Assembly: GCA_020052215.1 (NCBI GenBank)
Contig: JAGVPN010000205.1
Coordinates: 1 to 6,333, forward strand
Length of the DNA stretch: 6,333 nt
Source: Syntrophobacterales bacterium
Lineage (GTDB): Bacteria; Desulfobacterota; Desulfobaccia; Desulfobaccales; 0-14-0-80-60-11
Direction of reading: 5' to 3'
The notes below the pieces were generated by a model, which did not search any database, had not been told where the DNA came from, and saw only the letters and a list, made by a program, of their open reading frames with translations. The position numbers and the translations under genes are program-made. The stretch's first letter is position 1, and every line of letters begins with the position of its first letter. Positions 6,236 through 6,333 of the stretch are shown one piece after another.

Positions 6236-6326
6236 AAATCCCCCTAAATCCCCCTTTTTCAAAGGGGGACTTTAACAGCAATTCCTTGTAGTTCCCCCCC
6301 TTTTTTAAAGGGGGGTAGGGGGGATT
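6236..6326. repeat. C-run/G-run inverted-repeat element (MITE-like, possible bidirectional terminator)
   Basis: The left arm (6236-6272) and right arm (6290-6326) are imperfect reverse complements, both built from AAATCCCCC-like ends and a C-T/A-G hairpin. The left hairpin is CCCCCTTT (6250-6257) with AAAGGGGG (6261-6268), loop TTC. The right hairpin is CCCCCCTTT (6295-6303) with AAAGGGGGG (6307-6315), loop TTT. About 17 bp of unique sequence separates the arms. Elements of this look are dispersed in many deltaproteobacterial and cyanobacterial genomes (recalled, not searched). The strong stems could also stop transcription from either side, although no classical T-tract follows a stem. Confidence 0.75.
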
Positions 6327-6333
6327 ATCAGGC

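Larger units (their letters stand above)
5908..6333. other. Repeat-rich intergenic tail without genes
   Basis: No coding gene is supported in these 426 bases. The two open frames that span them (plus 5904-6200, minus 6005-6262) run through palindromic repeats and read as arginine- and proline-rich nonsense. The stretch carries three blocks annotated separately: a nested palindrome, a small additional hairpin and a C-run/G-run inverted-repeat element. 6165-6235 between them is AT-rich and otherwise plain. No T-tract-backed terminator directly follows the DUF4340 stop; these hairpins are the first structures that could end or protect the operon mRNA. Confidence 0.75.

Noticed and set aside
6005..6262. 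85-codon minus-strand open frame in the tail
   Set aside because: It runs through both repeat elements and its peptide simply reflects the repeat sequence.

Overview
The window is a GC-rich bacterial chromosomal segment with five plus-strand genes. Four of them form a tight ABC-transporter operon. An AT-richer stretch lies on the left, and a repeat-rich, gene-free tail on the right. Gene content and the two kinds of hairpin repeat (a nested GC-rich palindrome and a paired C-run/G-run element) suggest a Desulfobacterota (deltaproteobacterial) or similar environmental genome. This assignment is inferred from style and no marker gene confirms it.

Layout: 1-305 has no supported gene, is clearly less GC-rich than the rest, and holds the leader of the first gene. 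306-1247 encodes a 313-residue NAD-dependent sugar-nucleotide epimerase of the extended SDR family (UDP-glucose 4-epimerase-like). A 112-bp gap follows. 1360-5907 is a run of four genes whose junctions overlap by 4 bp or are 2 bp apart: an ABC ATPase (GldA/CcmA type), an ABC-2 type permease (GldF type), a membrane-anchored GldG-family auxiliary protein (PF09822 type) and a membrane-anchored DUF4340 protein. 5908-6333 has no gene. It contains a 155-bp nested palindrome, a further small hairpin, and a 91-bp inverted-repeat element of C-run/G-run hairpins.

Working together: the ATPase and permease should form the core of an ABC transporter. The GldG-like and DUF4340 proteins each have an N-terminal membrane anchor and a large, probably periplasmic domain, so they are likely extracytoplasmic partners of that core. 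Homologues of the first three are known from the GldA-GldF-GldG set of gliding Bacteroidetes. Outside that phylum the substrate is unknown, and nothing here indicates gliding. The epimerase may supply a sugar nucleotide for envelope polysaccharide, but its link to the transporter is only proximity.

The most interesting points are the fixed fourth member (DUF4340) with an apparent three-fold internal repeat, and the nested palindromic element downstream of the operon. I found no CRISPR array, tRNA, rRNA, transposase or defence system.
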